Source: Gemmataceae bacterium (GTDB lineage: Bacteria; Planctomycetota; Planctomycetia; Gemmatales; Gemmataceae). From it: a stretch of DNA of 53,570 nt. This document shows, one piece after another, positions 43,832 through 52,420 of this stretch. Position 1 is the first letter of the stretch. Each line of letters opens with the position of its first letter. The DNA is taken from positions 1-53,570 of the forward strand of contig SIAJ01000032.1 of NCBI GenBank assembly GCA_009691845.1. The letters run 5' to 3'. Below the pieces are notes generated by a model. It ran no database searches, had not been told where the DNA came from, and saw only the letters and a list, made by a program, of their open reading frames with translations. The position numbers and the translations under genes are program-made.

Positions 43832-43987
43832 AAGGCAATAGAACACGGATGACGCGGATTAAACCCCCACTGGAGATGTGCTCATTATTGGGGCCTTCTA
43901 CAATGCGGGAACAGACGAAATCGATGAGGACGAATCAATCCTGTATTTGATACGCGTATATCCGAGTCATCCGCGTTCTGTTGCCTT
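43832..43987. repeat. MITE-like inverted repeat, family D
   Basis: The arms at 43832-43859 (AAGGCAATAGAACACGGATG..) and 43960-43987 match as inverted repeats in 25 of 28 bases, with 100 unrelated bases between. A looser piece of the arm (CGCGGATCACACGGAT) also occurs near 46329-46344. It lies between the channel-like gene and the alpha/beta hydrolase gene. Confidence 0.8.
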
Positions 43988-44017
43988 TCGAGCCCTTCCT
44001 CGCATTGGAACCTCGCT

Positions 44018-46315
44018 ATGTTCGCTTCGCTTTTGATGCTGTCCGCCGTGATCGGTGCGGAACCACTCCCCAAGACCAAGCCACTCGAGGGCAATGACGA
44101 CCTCGCCATGAAGATGGTCGCGGGGATCGATACGTATCTCACTCGCGAGTTGACCGCCGTTGGCGAAAAACGCAAGGCACACTGGAAGCCCGATTTTTCC
44201 TCTCCCGAAGCATATCTGAAATCGATCGAGCCGAATCGTCAGCGGCTCAAGAAGATTCTTGGCATGGTCGACGAGCGCAAGAAGTTCGACGACATCGAAT
44301 ACGTCGGCGGGCCGAAGGTATCCTCCATCGTGGCCCAGACTGATTCGTACACCGTTCATACCATTCGCTGGCCCGTCTTCGAAGGCGTCGATGGCGAAGG
44401 TCTTTTACTCGAACCCAAGGGCAAAGTGCTGGCTCAGGCCGTTGCGATTCCGGACGCGGATTGGACGCCAGAAATGCTCGTCGGCCTCGCACCGGGGGTC
44501 CAGAAGGAATCGCAATATCCGCGCTGGCTGGCGAAGAACGGTTGCCGGGTCGTGGTGCCGATGCTGATTAACCGCAAGGACGATCTTTCCGGCAGCACCA
44601 AATTCAATCGCTGGACGAATCAGCCGCACCGTGAGTTCATTTATCGCATGGCTTACGAGATGGGCCGGCACATTCTCGGCTACGAAGTGCAAAAAGTGCT
44701 CGCAATCGTGGATTGGTTCACCAAGGACAAGGATCACCCGAAAGTCGGCGTGTGGGGCAAGGGCGAGGGCTCAGTGATCGCCGTGCTGAGTGCCGCGTGC
44801 GATACGCGGATTCACTCGGCCGTGCAGAGCCAGGCGGGTTCGCTGGACGTCCAGCCCCTCTATCGCAACCTTTGGGCCTTCGAAGCGGAGATTGGTGCGG
44901 AAGGTGTCTACCAACTGATTGCTCCGCGCCATTTGCTATCGGAAGGCTGGGCTCATCCGCCGATCGTACATCCCCCAGGCCGAGAGGGCCGGGGCGGTGC
45001 AGCACCCGCTGGTGGCGTGACAGGTTTGGATAACTCGCTTACGTTCGCCAAGAACTTTCCCGAACGCTGGGGCACCTTGACCTCTCAATACGCGGGCAAG
45101 TTCAGCCACAATTTGAACTGGATCCTGATTCCTCCAGGCAATGAGAAAGAGCTTCCGGAAGAGGGCCACGAGAAGAAAGTGCTCGAAGAGTTTGAAGCAA
45201 CATTGGGATTAACCAAGCCCACGCATCGTGAGTACAACGCCCCGAGCGACCTGCGCAAAAATTTTGATCCAACAACTCCGCACAAGCGTCAGTTCGATCA
45301 ACTCGTCGCGTTTTCGCAGAAAGTCTGGCGAGATAGCGAACCGGTCCGGGCTCAGCGTTTCGCCAAGGTCGATGTCTCGAGTCCCGAGAAGTACGAGGCC
45401 TCGATCCAGCCGATCCGCAAGTTCTTCGACGAAGAAGTCATCGGCAAGCTCCCAGCCCCGACGATTCCCGTGAATCCCAAATCTCGTGAACTCTACGACA
45501 CGCCGAAATGGAAAGGGCATGAAGTCACGCTCGATCTTTACCCGGACGTGTTCGCCTACGGCATCCTGCTGATGCCCAAGGACCTGAAACCCGGCGAGAA
45601 GCGGCCCGTCGTCGTTTGTCAGCATGGCCTGGAAGGCCGGCCGCAAGATGTCTGCAATCCCAAGGAGCGCACGAAATATTACAACTCGTTCGCGGCCCAA
45701 CTCTGCGACCTGGGTTACATCGTCTACGCACCGCAGAACCCTTACATCGGCCAGGACAAGTTCCGTGTGCTGCAGCGAAAAGCCAACCCGCTGAAGCTAT
45801 CGCTGTTCTCGTTCATTGTTCGCCAGCACGAACGCACGCTCGATTGGCTCTCGACCTTGCCGAACGTCGATGACAAGAAGATCGCCTTCTATGGCCTGAG
45901 TTACGGCGGCAAGACGGCGATGCGGGTGCCGGCCATTCTGCCGAAGTATTGCTTGTCGATCTGCTCCGCCGACTTCAACGAATGGGTCGGCAAGAACGTG
46001 TCGGTCGATTTCCGCGGCAGCTACATGTTCAGTCCGGAATACGAGATGCCCGAGTTCGACCTGGGCACGACGTTTAACTATGCAGAGATGGCTTACTTGA
46101 TCGCCCCAAGGCCCTTCATGGTCGAGCGTGGGCACAACGACGGCGTCGGCATCGACGAGATGGTGGGCTACGAGTACGCGAAGATCCGCTACATGTACGC
46201 CTATCGACTCAAGCTTGCAGATAAGACCGAGATCGAATGGTTTGCAGGCGACCACGAGATTCGCGGCGTGGGTACGTTCGCGTTCCTGAAGAAACACTTG
46301 GGGTATCCGAAATAG
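44018..46315 (+). CDS. Secreted protein with two alpha/beta hydrolase domains (dienelactone hydrolase / acetyl xylan esterase-like)
   Basis: A 765-residue protein with a short signal peptide (M-F-A-S-L-L-M-L-S-A-V-I-G-A). Two alpha/beta hydrolase domains follow. In the second (about 480-765) the nucleophile elbow is F-Y-G-L-S-Y-G-G (Ser near 627), with H-N-D-G-V-G-I-D and G-D-H-E-I supplying Asp and His. In the first (about 120-330) the matching position reads V-W-G-K-G-E-G, where the serine is Gly, so that domain is probably not catalytic. Such double-domain enzymes in planctomycetes are thought to release acetyl or aromatic groups from polysaccharides; the substrate here is unknown. It follows the family D repeat. 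Confidence 0.8.
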   Translation: MFASLLMLSAVIGAEPLPKTKPLEGNDDLAMKMVAGIDTYLTRELTAVGEKRKAHWKPDFSSPEAYLKSIEPNRQRLKKILGMVDERKKFDDIEYVGGPKVSSIVAQTDSYTVHTIRWPVFEGVDGEGLLLEPKGKVLAQAVAIPDADWTPEMLVGLAPGVQKESQYPRWLAKNGCRVVVPMLINRKDDLSGSTKFNRWTNQPHREFIYRMAYEMGRHILGYEVQKVLAIVDWFTKDKDHPKVGVWGKGEGSVIAVLSAACDTRIHSAVQSQAGSLDVQPLYRNLWAFEAEIGAEGVYQLIAPRHLLSEGWAHPPIVHPPGREGRGGAAPAGGVTGLDNSLTFAKNFPERWGTLTSQYAGKFSHNLNWILIPPGNEKELPEEGHEKKVLEEFEATLGLTKPTHREYNAPSDLRKNFDPTTPHKRQFDQLVAFSQKVWRDSEPVRAQRFAKVDVSSPEKYEASIQPIRKFFDEEVIGKLPAPTIPVNPKSRELYDTPKWKGHEVTLDLYPDVFAYGILLMPKDLKPGEKRPVVVCQHGLEGRPQDVCNPKERTKYYNSFAAQLCDLGYIVYAPQNPYIGQDKFRVLQRKANPLKLSLFSFIVRQHERTLDWLSTLPNVDDKKIAFYGLSYGGKTAMRVPAILPKYCLSICSADFNEWVGKNVSVDFRGSYMFSPEYEMPEFDLGTTFNYAEMAYLIAPRPFMVERGHNDGVGIDEMVGYEYAKIRYMYAYRLKLADKTEIEWFAGDHEIRGVGTFAFLKKHLGYPK

Positions 46316-46483
46316 AGATGTTTTTGACCGCGGATCACACGGATAAGCCAAGAACGAAACTCGATACTCGGTCGGCCTTGCTCGGTCATTTGGTAGCGAT
46401 GGGCTTCGTTATCTTGCTGATCGGGCCATGCACTCCCAAAAGCTGAATCAATCGCGTCACGCGAATTATCCAGCCAACCAAAT

Positions 46484-47377
46484 TCACGCTTCCACCTTTT
46501 GGACCATGCCGTGGTTGTTCGCACTCTTCAATGCGGCTTCAATGAAAGCGACGATCTCAACCGTCACGGAAATATCGATCGGTGGCTTGCCGGTGGTGTA
46601 GGTCTCGACCACTTTCTTGAGCAATTCGCGGTAAATGTACTTGGTGCCGATCGTGACCGGCCCGGTCGCTTTCTCAGCGAAGACGGTTCCGCCGTAGGCA
46701 CTTGGCCCTGTGCGGGTGCCGCGAATCGTGGCCACGCGGCCATCTTTCCAGTGGCCGGTTGCTACATCCACGTTCTTGTCGCTCGTGCATGTGACCGACT
46801 GGCAACCGGGCCCCATCAGCGTGTACAGCACTTCGACTGCATGAATGCCGTAATGGAACAAGCCCGGATTACGCTCGTGCTGCGAGGCGGGTCCATAGAC
46901 CATCGCACCCAGCACCTTGCCATGTTTTTCGTCGGCCAGATACGCAACCAGTTCCGGAGCGAACCGCAAAGAGGATGACGAGAACATCGGAAGTTTTTTC
47001 TTCGCCGATAATTCCACGATTTTCCTGGCATCGGCCAGCGAGCAGGCGAACGGCTTATCAACGAAGCACGGGATGCCTGCTTCCAGAAACGGTCTCGCGC
47101 GTTCGTAGTGAACGCTGCCATCGACGGCCTCGATCATCATCACATCGACTTTGCCGATCATGTCGGCGGGCTTATCGACGAGAGGCACTTCGAGCTTCTG
47201 CATTGCTTCCGTGAAGCCCGCGATCCGTTCCGGGGACAGTTTCGATTCGCCGGGACAACCGATGACGATCTTGGCCCCATCGACAAATTGATCCTTGTCG
47301 ATGTCGCGCTGGTTGAGACGTCTGGTGAACTCGACGGCGTGAGAAGTGTCAAAGTCGAGGATGCCGAGCTTGAGCAT
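46484..47377 (-). CDS. Gfo/Idh/MocA-family oxidoreductase
   Basis: A 297-residue NAD(P)-dependent oxidoreductase. It begins K-L-G-I-L-D-F-D-T-S-H-A instead of the standard G-x-G-x-x-G, so nucleotide binding is by a variant of the loop. C-F-V-D-K-P-F-A-C-S near residue 95 is the conserved K-P block of the family, and the C-terminal part is the dimerising beta domain (G-T-R-T-G-P-S-A-Y-G-G-T). The substrate is probably a sugar or inositol derivative. A frame open to 47392 gives five more residues; the ATG at 47377 starts the Rossmann strand. Confidence 0.85.
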   Translation of the reverse strand: MLKLGILDFDTSHAVEFTRRLNQRDIDKDQFVDGAKIVIGCPGESKLSPERIAGFTEAMQKLEVPLVDKPADMIGKVDVMMIEAVDGSVHYERARPFLEAGIPCFVDKPFACSLADARKIVELSAKKKLPMFSSSSLRFAPELVAYLADEKHGKVLGAMVYGPASQHERNPGLFHYGIHAVEVLYTLMGPGCQSVTCTSDKNVDVATGHWKDGRVATIRGTRTGPSAYGGTVFAEKATGPVTIGTKYIYRELLKKVVETYTTGKPPIDISVTVEIVAFIEAALKSANNHGMVQKVEA

Positions 47378-47476
47378 GGAATGAAACCTCACGGGGTGGA
47401 GGAGACATGTTCGCGGGAAAAGGGGGCAGAGTCAACAGAGAGAGCACATGTTACTCGAATCGCCTAAGACTGAGCG

Positions 47477-47564
47477 ATCAGAGCCGCGCACGTAGCGTAG
47501 CGGAGCGGAGTAAGCGGCACCCTGCCAACCGCTTGCTCCGCTACGCTATGTGCGAGGCTCTGAT
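47477..47564. repeat. Long hairpin repeat, family A' (copy 2)
   Basis: ATCAGAGCC at the left is mirrored by GGCTCTGAT at the right, and inside lie CGCACGTAGCGTAGCGGAG and its approximate mirror. The left arm has one extra 5-base GGAGC unit compared with the copy at 22688, which leaves a small bulge. It stands between the Gfo/Idh gene start and the PQQ-protein stop. Confidence 0.8.
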
Positions 47565-47579
47565 GGTTTGCTGGTTCGA

Positions 47580-48983
47580 TTACTGCCTAATCGCATAAAC
47601 CGAATTGACGCCACGCAGAATCAACGTGCCGCCCGCAATCGCTGGTGATGCCCAGAATTGATCCTTGATCGAGTTCTTGCCGATCAGCTCGAACTTCGGG
47701 CCGGCTTTCAGCACAAACGTGGTGCCTGCATCATCCGTGCAGAAGACCTTGCCATCGTACGCCCACGGGGACGCCCAGAAGGCCTTCGCGCCGTCCAGGC
47801 GTTCCTTCGAGTAAGCGGGCTTGCCGGTCTTGGCGTCGTAGCAGTTTACTAAGCCGCCATTCCGCTCGAAAACGTAGACGTGCCCCTCGTACACGAGCGG
47901 CGAGGACATTTCTGCCCCGGCCTTCGGTTGCGCCCAGAGGACGCCTGCGCTTGTAGTCTCGCCCATCTTGGGCGTGATGTCGCCCGAGGCACCGGCTTTC
48001 ACGGCAAACAACGGACCCCCGCCACCCATTCGACCGCCCCCGCCGGGCGCGCCTTCCTTGGGTGGACCGAAGCCTCCTTTGCCACCACCAAATCCACCGC
48101 CGCCGCCCCCGAGACCGAAGTAGAGCCGTTCCTCATCCGCGACCGGCGAGGCCGACGCACGACCGCTGCCAAGATTCAGTTCCCAAAGAATCTTACCCGT
48201 GGCCGGGTCGTAGGAACGCATCGTTTGACCCACGGTCACCAACTCGGTTCGTCCCTTGTTTTTCCAGATGATCGGCGAACTCCACACGGTGCGCTCGCTG
48301 CGATCCTTCTTCCACAACTCGTTTCCCGTTTTCTTGTCGAGTGCAACCAGGAACGATTTTTCTTCGTTGTCGATTTGCAGGAACAAACGATCGCCATCGA
48401 GCACGGGCGAACTCGAAGCGCCCCAGTTGGCCTGCATGCGGAACGCACCGAGGTCTTTTTTCCAGAGTTGCTTGCCGTCCATGTCGTAACAGAACAGCCC
48501 GGTCATTCCGAAATACACGTAGATGCGTTCGCCATCGGTGATGGGCGTTTCGGACGCATAGGTATTGTCGCGGTGAGTTGCGATTTTCGGTTTCGCTTCA
48601 AGGGCGGTCTGCTTCCAAAGCTCCTTGCCGGTGGTGCGATCGAGGCAGGTGATCGTCCACTTGAAATCGACGTTCGGAGGAGTGCCACCACCGCCCCCTC
48701 CACCGAATCCCCCTTTACCCATCGGTCGAGGGGCCTCATCGCGATCAGACGCGGCCGCAACGACGATGACCTTGTCGCCATAGACGATCGGCGACGCCCA
48801 ACCACGCCCCGATGCCTTGGCCTTCCAGAGAATGTTCTTGTCGGTCGACCAGGTCGTGGGCAGGCCCTTCTCATTGCTCACGCCGGTTCCGTTGCCGCGG
48901 AACTGAAGCCAGTCGTCGGCACTCGCAGTCGTTGTGAGTCCACCCAGAATGATGGCCGGGATCAGGAATCGAAAACTCTTCAT
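47580..48983 (-). CDS. Secreted PQQ-type beta-propeller protein with glycine-rich loops
   Basis: A 467-residue protein with a signal peptide (F-L-I-P-A-I-I-L-G-G-L). Repeats of about 40-50 residues of the form G-..-V-Y-V-..-D-..-T-G-K-..-W follow (D-R-T-T-G-K-E-L-W, D-K-K-T-G-N-E-L-W, D-P-A-T-G-K-I-L-W), giving a propeller of six to eight blades as in PQQ dehydrogenases or BamB-like proteins. Two Gly-rich insertions lie near residues 98-106 and 308-345, rare in this family. No clear PQQ-binding pair was found, so it may be only a scaffold. A frame open to 49076 adds residues before the signal peptide. Confidence 0.85.
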   Translation of the reverse strand: MKSFRFLIPAIILGGLTTTASADDWLQFRGNGTGVSNEKGLPTTWSTDKNILWKAKASGRGWASPIVYGDKVIVVAAASDRDEAPRPMGKGGFGGGGGGGTPPNVDFKWTITCLDRTTGKELWKQTALEAKPKIATHRDNTYASETPITDGERIYVYFGMTGLFCYDMDGKQLWKKDLGAFRMQANWGASSSPVLDGDRLFLQIDNEEKSFLVALDKKTGNELWKKDRSERTVWSSPIIWKNKGRTELVTVGQTMRSYDPATGKILWELNLGSGRASASPVADEERLYFGLGGGGGGFGGGKGGFGPPKEGAPGGGGRMGGGGPLFAVKAGASGDITPKMGETTSAGVLWAQPKAGAEMSSPLVYEGHVYVFERNGGLVNCYDAKTGKPAYSKERLDGAKAFWASPWAYDGKVFCTDDAGTTFVLKAGPKFELIGKNSIKDQFWASPAIAGGTLILRGVNSVYAIRQ

Positions 48984-49072
48984 GACGTGCTCCTGCGGTA
49001 CAAGTCCTTTGTTCATTCGAGCATTCTCATCGATTTGCCCGTCGTTTGTCCTTCTCGGACCGGGAAGTCTCA

Positions 49073-49792
49073 TCACTTGCTCAGAATTGCGGCTTCCGTG
49101 CCGAGGCGTCGCTTATCGACAATCCACTGCCCCACCAGGAAAATCGCAAAGCCGATCACCACTACCTGATAGTACGTGAACTGGCCGAGCCAGTCGGGTT
49201 CGACGCGGATGAACTCGATGCTGAACCGGAAGACGCAATATGCGATCAGGTAAAGCTTGAGACGTTGCGTGGGGAACAGATCGATGCGATTCAGGCGAAT
49301 TAGAATCACGGCCCAGACGAAGTGGAAGAGGCTCTCGTAAATCTGCGTGGGATGCCGGCAAACGTCATCGCCAAAGTTCATGCACCAGGGCAGACTGCTT
49401 TCCACGCCGAAACAACACGGATTCACGAAGCAGCCGAAGCGGCCAACGCCAAGTGCGAATGCCAATGGAATCGCCAGCCCGTCGCCGGTCTTGGCCCGAA
49501 TGCCGAGAAACCACTTCACCAATTCGACGGAGAGATAGGCACCCACGAGTCCGGTCGTGATCGTCTTCCCATCGGCCGTCCACGTCGCCCAATCCCAAAA
49601 GCTCGAGTTGGCATCGAAGACGAACGGAAGCTTGGCAACGATCGTTCCGCCCACAAACGCGGTCAGCGACAGTGTGAGTTTTTCCAGACGCGTGAGCAGT
49701 ACGGGACGTGGCGAAGGAAACAGTCGCAGTGCCAGGAAGAACACAGCAACCGCGAGGAGCATGAACGCAAGATAGCCGGGGCGACCTGTCAT
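49073..49792 (-). CDS. lgt: Prolipoprotein diacylglyceryl transferase family protein (Lgt-like)
   Basis: A 239-residue membrane protein with six or seven helices. The Lgt signature appears as G-R-F-G-C-F-V-N-P-C-C-F-G near residue 120, where the standard form is GRxGNFxNxExxG, and H-P-T-Q-I-Y-E-S-L near 150 is the second conserved block. Lgt transfers diacylglycerol to the lipobox Cys. The altered first block (Cys for Asn and for Glu) is seen in a subfamily that may use other acceptors; this is uncertain. It is shorter than most Lgt (260-300). A frame open to 49858 adds 22 residues; the ATG at 49792 precedes the first helix. Confidence 0.75.
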   Translation of the reverse strand: MTGRPGYLAFMLLAVAVFFLALRLFPSPRPVLLTRLEKLTLSLTAFVGGTIVAKLPFVFDANSSFWDWATWTADGKTITTGLVGAYLSVELVKWFLGIRAKTGDGLAIPLAFALGVGRFGCFVNPCCFGVESSLPWCMNFGDDVCRHPTQIYESLFHFVWAVILIRLNRIDLFPTQRLKLYLIAYCVFRFSIEFIRVEPDWLGQFTYYQVVVIGFAIFLVGQWIVDKRRLGTEAAILSK

Positions 49793-49882
49793 ATGTTTGC
49801 TGCCGGGTACCAGCGATGTGGCGACGAGATTCCGATCTTCTCGAGACGAGATGCACAAGATCGGAATCTCGTGCCCGCTCCA

Positions 49883-50728
49883 TTAGAGCGAGTCAGCGTT
49901 CGGCCTGAACAACTGCGATCGCCACAGCCGCGTGCGATGCAGCCAGAAGCGGGCCATCGTGGTCAGCGTTCGCAGTCCGTAAATCGTCGAGCGTTTGAAA
50001 TTGATGCTGCTGGCTTCAGCGAAGTACCGCACCGGCACAGGCAGGTCGCCGAGGCGGAAGCCGAAATGCACGGCCTGGGCCAGGAATTGCGTGTCGAACA
50101 CAAAGTCGTTCGAGTTGCGTTCAAACGGGATCGTCTCCAGCACACTCCGGCGATAAACGCGAAAGCCACTGTGAAAATCGCCCAGGTTCTGGCCGAGGGC
50201 GACGTTCTCGATCAGCGTCAGCCCGCGATTGCTGAAGTACTTCCACCACGGCATGCCGCACTTCAGGGCTTCCTTACGCGAACGCACCCGACTGCCGAGA
50301 ACCACATCGCAGATGCCCAGTTCGATTAGGCCGACGGCATGGGGAATCACGCGGGCATCGTACTGATAATCCGGATGGATCATCACCACGATGTCGGCAC
50401 CGTTTTCGAGAGCGTACTGGTAGCAGGTTTTTTGATTGCCGCCGTAGCCGCGATTTTCGGGATGAACGAGGACGGTCAGGCCCATCTCACGAGCGACGAC
50501 AACCGTGTTGTCCTTACTGCCATCATCGACGAGCAGAATTTCATCGACGCAGCCGGTCGGGAAATCCGCGAGGGTTGCGGCAAGCGTCCGCTCCGCGTTA
50601 TAGGCGGGCAAGCAGGCAATGACCTTGTGTTCGCGGCGAATCGCGGGCTCATCCGGGTCGAGGATGCGTTCGACGTGGAAGATCTCGTGCGTTGGTCGCA
50701 GCGGCGGTTCGGCAAGCAGAGTCGGCAT
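49883..50728 (-). CDS. Family 2 glycosyltransferase
   Basis: About 281 residues. The GT-A core has [12 protein letters not shown] at its first strand, [10 protein letters not shown] as the nucleotide-binding loop, M-I-H-P-D-Y-Q-Y as the DxD-like site, and [11 protein letters not shown] in the acceptor part. It resembles dolichol-phosphate/undecaprenyl-phosphate sugar transferases but lacks their C-terminal membrane helices. The start is uncertain: ATGs at 50728, 50806 and 50818 are in frame, the last inside the palindromic repeat. It lies downstream of the LpxO-like gene on the same strand, so both may modify the envelope. Confidence 0.88.
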   Translation of the reverse strand: MPTLLAEPPLRPTHEIFHVERILDPDEPAIRREHKVIACLPAYNAERTLAATLADFPTGCVDEILLVDDGSKDNTVVVAREMGLTVLVHPENRGYGGNQKTCYQYALENGADIVVMIHPDYQYDARVIPHAVGLIELGICDVVLGSRVRSRKEALKCGMPWWKYFSNRGLTLIENVALGQNLGDFHSGFRVYRRSVLETIPFERNSNDFVFDTQFLAQAVHFGFRLGDLPVPVRYFAEASSINFKRSTIYGLRTLTTMARFWLHRTRLWRSQLFRPNADSL

Positions 50729-50810
50729 GGCTCGGGAATTCGGCGGGAGGAAGCGGTCCAAGATATGATACGTTTCGGACTGATTTATTCCCGCGAAATC
50801 GAGCATAGTG

Positions 50811-50862
50811 GTCGGCACACTCCGTGTGCCGACCCTCGCACACGGAGTGTGCGGGCTACTTT
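50811..50862. repeat. Double hairpin repeat, family C
   Basis: GTCGGCACAC, loop TCC, GTGTGCCGAC (50811-50833) makes a perfect 10-bp hairpin. Five bases later GCACAC, loop GGA, GTGTGC makes a second one in opposite orientation, ending before the GGGCTACT that mirrors the TAGCCC edge of family B. It lies between the LpxO-like and GT2 genes. A related scrap (GGCACACTCCG) occurs at about 53314-53324. Confidence 0.75.
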
Positions 50863-51748
50863 ACTTAATAAACGTCCAGTGCTGGTAGAACACCGCCCGG
50901 AATGGTGCCATGATCAGGCGAACGCTGGTCAGGATCGCACGGTTCAGCCACGGAACCAACGATGGCCGCAGGATATCGACAAACATGCAGGCCCGCAGGC
51001 CATCGGTTTCGTTCACCGAGCGATGTTGCAGCGTGTCGTCGAAGATGAAGAGCTTTTTCTCGCTCCAATAGTGCGTGTGGCTGCCAACGCGAATGTAGGC
51101 GTTCTTGCCTTCCATCGTGTTGATGTTGTAGAGCACTCGCAGCGAGACACGCAGCGGGCCAAAGTGCTTGCCGGTCGAGGATTTCTTGTTGAAGATTGAG
51201 ATGCCGATCGTACGGATGTACTTCCACTTCTTATGGAATTCAGGCACATCCAGCGTGGTGTCGATGTTCTTGCTGTACCACTTGAAGAAGATCATCGCCC
51301 GCTTCTTGTCCCCCATTTTCGATTCGAGTTGGGCAAGGAGGTCGCGTTTCTGAGTGGCTTCGATCAGGGCGTTGATCTCGTCCTGATGACCCTGCGGCAA
51401 GTCCGTGATGTTGTAAACGCCCTTGTTGCGGAACGGCAGGCAAGCCAGATCGAGCAACAGGTTGAATGGGGCCAGGAACCAGGTGAAGAAGCCGTTGCCG
51501 AAGAAATAGCGGTCGATAGTGCCGATGGTGCGCCGCGTGTTCCGCATCACGTCGATCAGGCCGAAGCAGAAGTAGATGCCGAAGACGATGGGGATCCAGT
51601 AAATCTCGAATGCGATCGGCACGGCAATGAACAAGAGCAGCGGAATAATCCGCTTGATGGCCTTCTTGATGTAGCGTTTGGTTTGGCTCTTAGCGGGAAC
51701 CGTAGGCTCGGAAGGGACAGCGGCAGGTTGAGGGAGAGTCGCTTCCAT
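50861..51748 (-). CDS. LpxO/AspH-like hydroxylase (possible lipid A hydroxylase)
   Basis: A 295-residue protein. A basic N-terminal part and two membrane segments (about 30-65) precede a stretch like LpxO (F-L-A-P-F-N-L-L-L-D-L near 90 and F-F-K-W-Y near 165). The C-terminal part is an aspartyl/asparaginyl beta-hydroxylase fold: G-K-H-F-G-P-L-R near 205 with the first iron His in the form HxG, and F-D-D-T-L-Q-H-R-S-V-N-E-T-D near 255 with the second. In LpxO this fold hydroxylates a lipid A acyl chain using iron and 2-oxoglutarate. The HxG form, without the usual Asp, is that of AspH. The ATG at 51748 was chosen; a frame open to 51778 adds ten residues. Confidence 0.75.
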   Translation of the reverse strand: MEATLPQPAAVPSEPTVPAKSQTKRYIKKAIKRIIPLLLFIAVPIAFEIYWIPIVFGIYFCFGLIDVMRNTRRTIGTIDRYFFGNGFFTWFLAPFNLLLDLACLPFRNKGVYNITDLPQGHQDEINALIEATQKRDLLAQLESKMGDKKRAMIFFKWYSKNIDTTLDVPEFHKKWKYIRTIGISIFNKKSSTGKHFGPLRVSLRVLYNINTMEGKNAYIRVGSHTHYWSEKKLFIFDDTLQHRSVNETDGLRACMFVDILRPSLVPWLNRAILTSVRLIMAPFRAVFYQHWTFIK

Positions 51749-52420
51749 GGTCCATCCGGGCCGGGTACTCGCGGTCAATCACTTCGCAAGGCACGATCCG
51801 CGCGAAGAAATTCGGTATCCGTTCCATTCGCACTCCCATCCGTGGTTGCTTCAGGGTTTTCGGTAAATTCGCTAGTGTTGCCGTCGAGGCAGGCAACCCA
51901 ATCGCTACTTCTTCGCGGGCACATAACATTGTACACGATTGGCAAATTGGGCAATATAGGCCGGGTCTCGCACAGCCCAGAAAATCCATGAACGGCACGA
52001 AGAGCGTTTGACTCGCTCGCTACTTTTCTTCCTTCGTGGCGGAGAGATTTCGTTGGCCAGCGGCCAAGCAAGCGAGATATACTCCGCACGGCCGAAGATT
52101 AGACATTTTCAGAGCCGCGACCGAAAGGGAGCGGAATGGAGACCGGCTGGTCGTCGCCGTTGACCGCTCCCTTACGGTCACGGCTCCGATGTCCCGATCT
52201 CGCCCGCCTCGGGAATAATGCTCCCTAGAGATTGTTGACGCCTGGCTCCTCGCTGTCTTTGGGCCAGGATCAGCAACTTGGGAAGGTCACGGAGCCTGAA
52301 GCGTCAGCGAAATCCAGGCCGTCCGCCGCCTTCGCTGGCCCTCGCCTTGATTTATCCTTGCCTGCTGTTATTCCCATCCCACATTGTCCAGCGAAGCGCC
52401 AGGACGGCGAGGGGTGTGCG
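51749..52420. other. 670-base divergent intergenic region
   Basis: The region lies between the divergent LpxO-like and HEAT-lipoprotein genes. It holds one family A repeat (52102-52193) and no believable gene. The open frame from 52232 that leads into the lipoprotein gene has no signal-like start and is left out of the call. Promoters for both genes must lie here, but I could not place them. Confidence 0.4.
52102..52193. repeat. MITE-like palindromic repeat, family A (copy 2)
   Basis: It runs from GACATTTTCAGAGCC to CGGCTCCGATGTC. The inner arms CGCGACCGAAAGGGAGCGG and CCGCTCCCTTACGGTC form the hairpin. It is the same element as at 2891-2986 but in opposite orientation, with different bases in the loop. 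Confidence 0.8.

Noticed and set aside
47880..49169. A 429-codon plus-strand frame opposite the PQQ-propeller gene
   Set aside because: No recognisable domain; the opposite strand encodes a signal peptide and regular propeller repeats.
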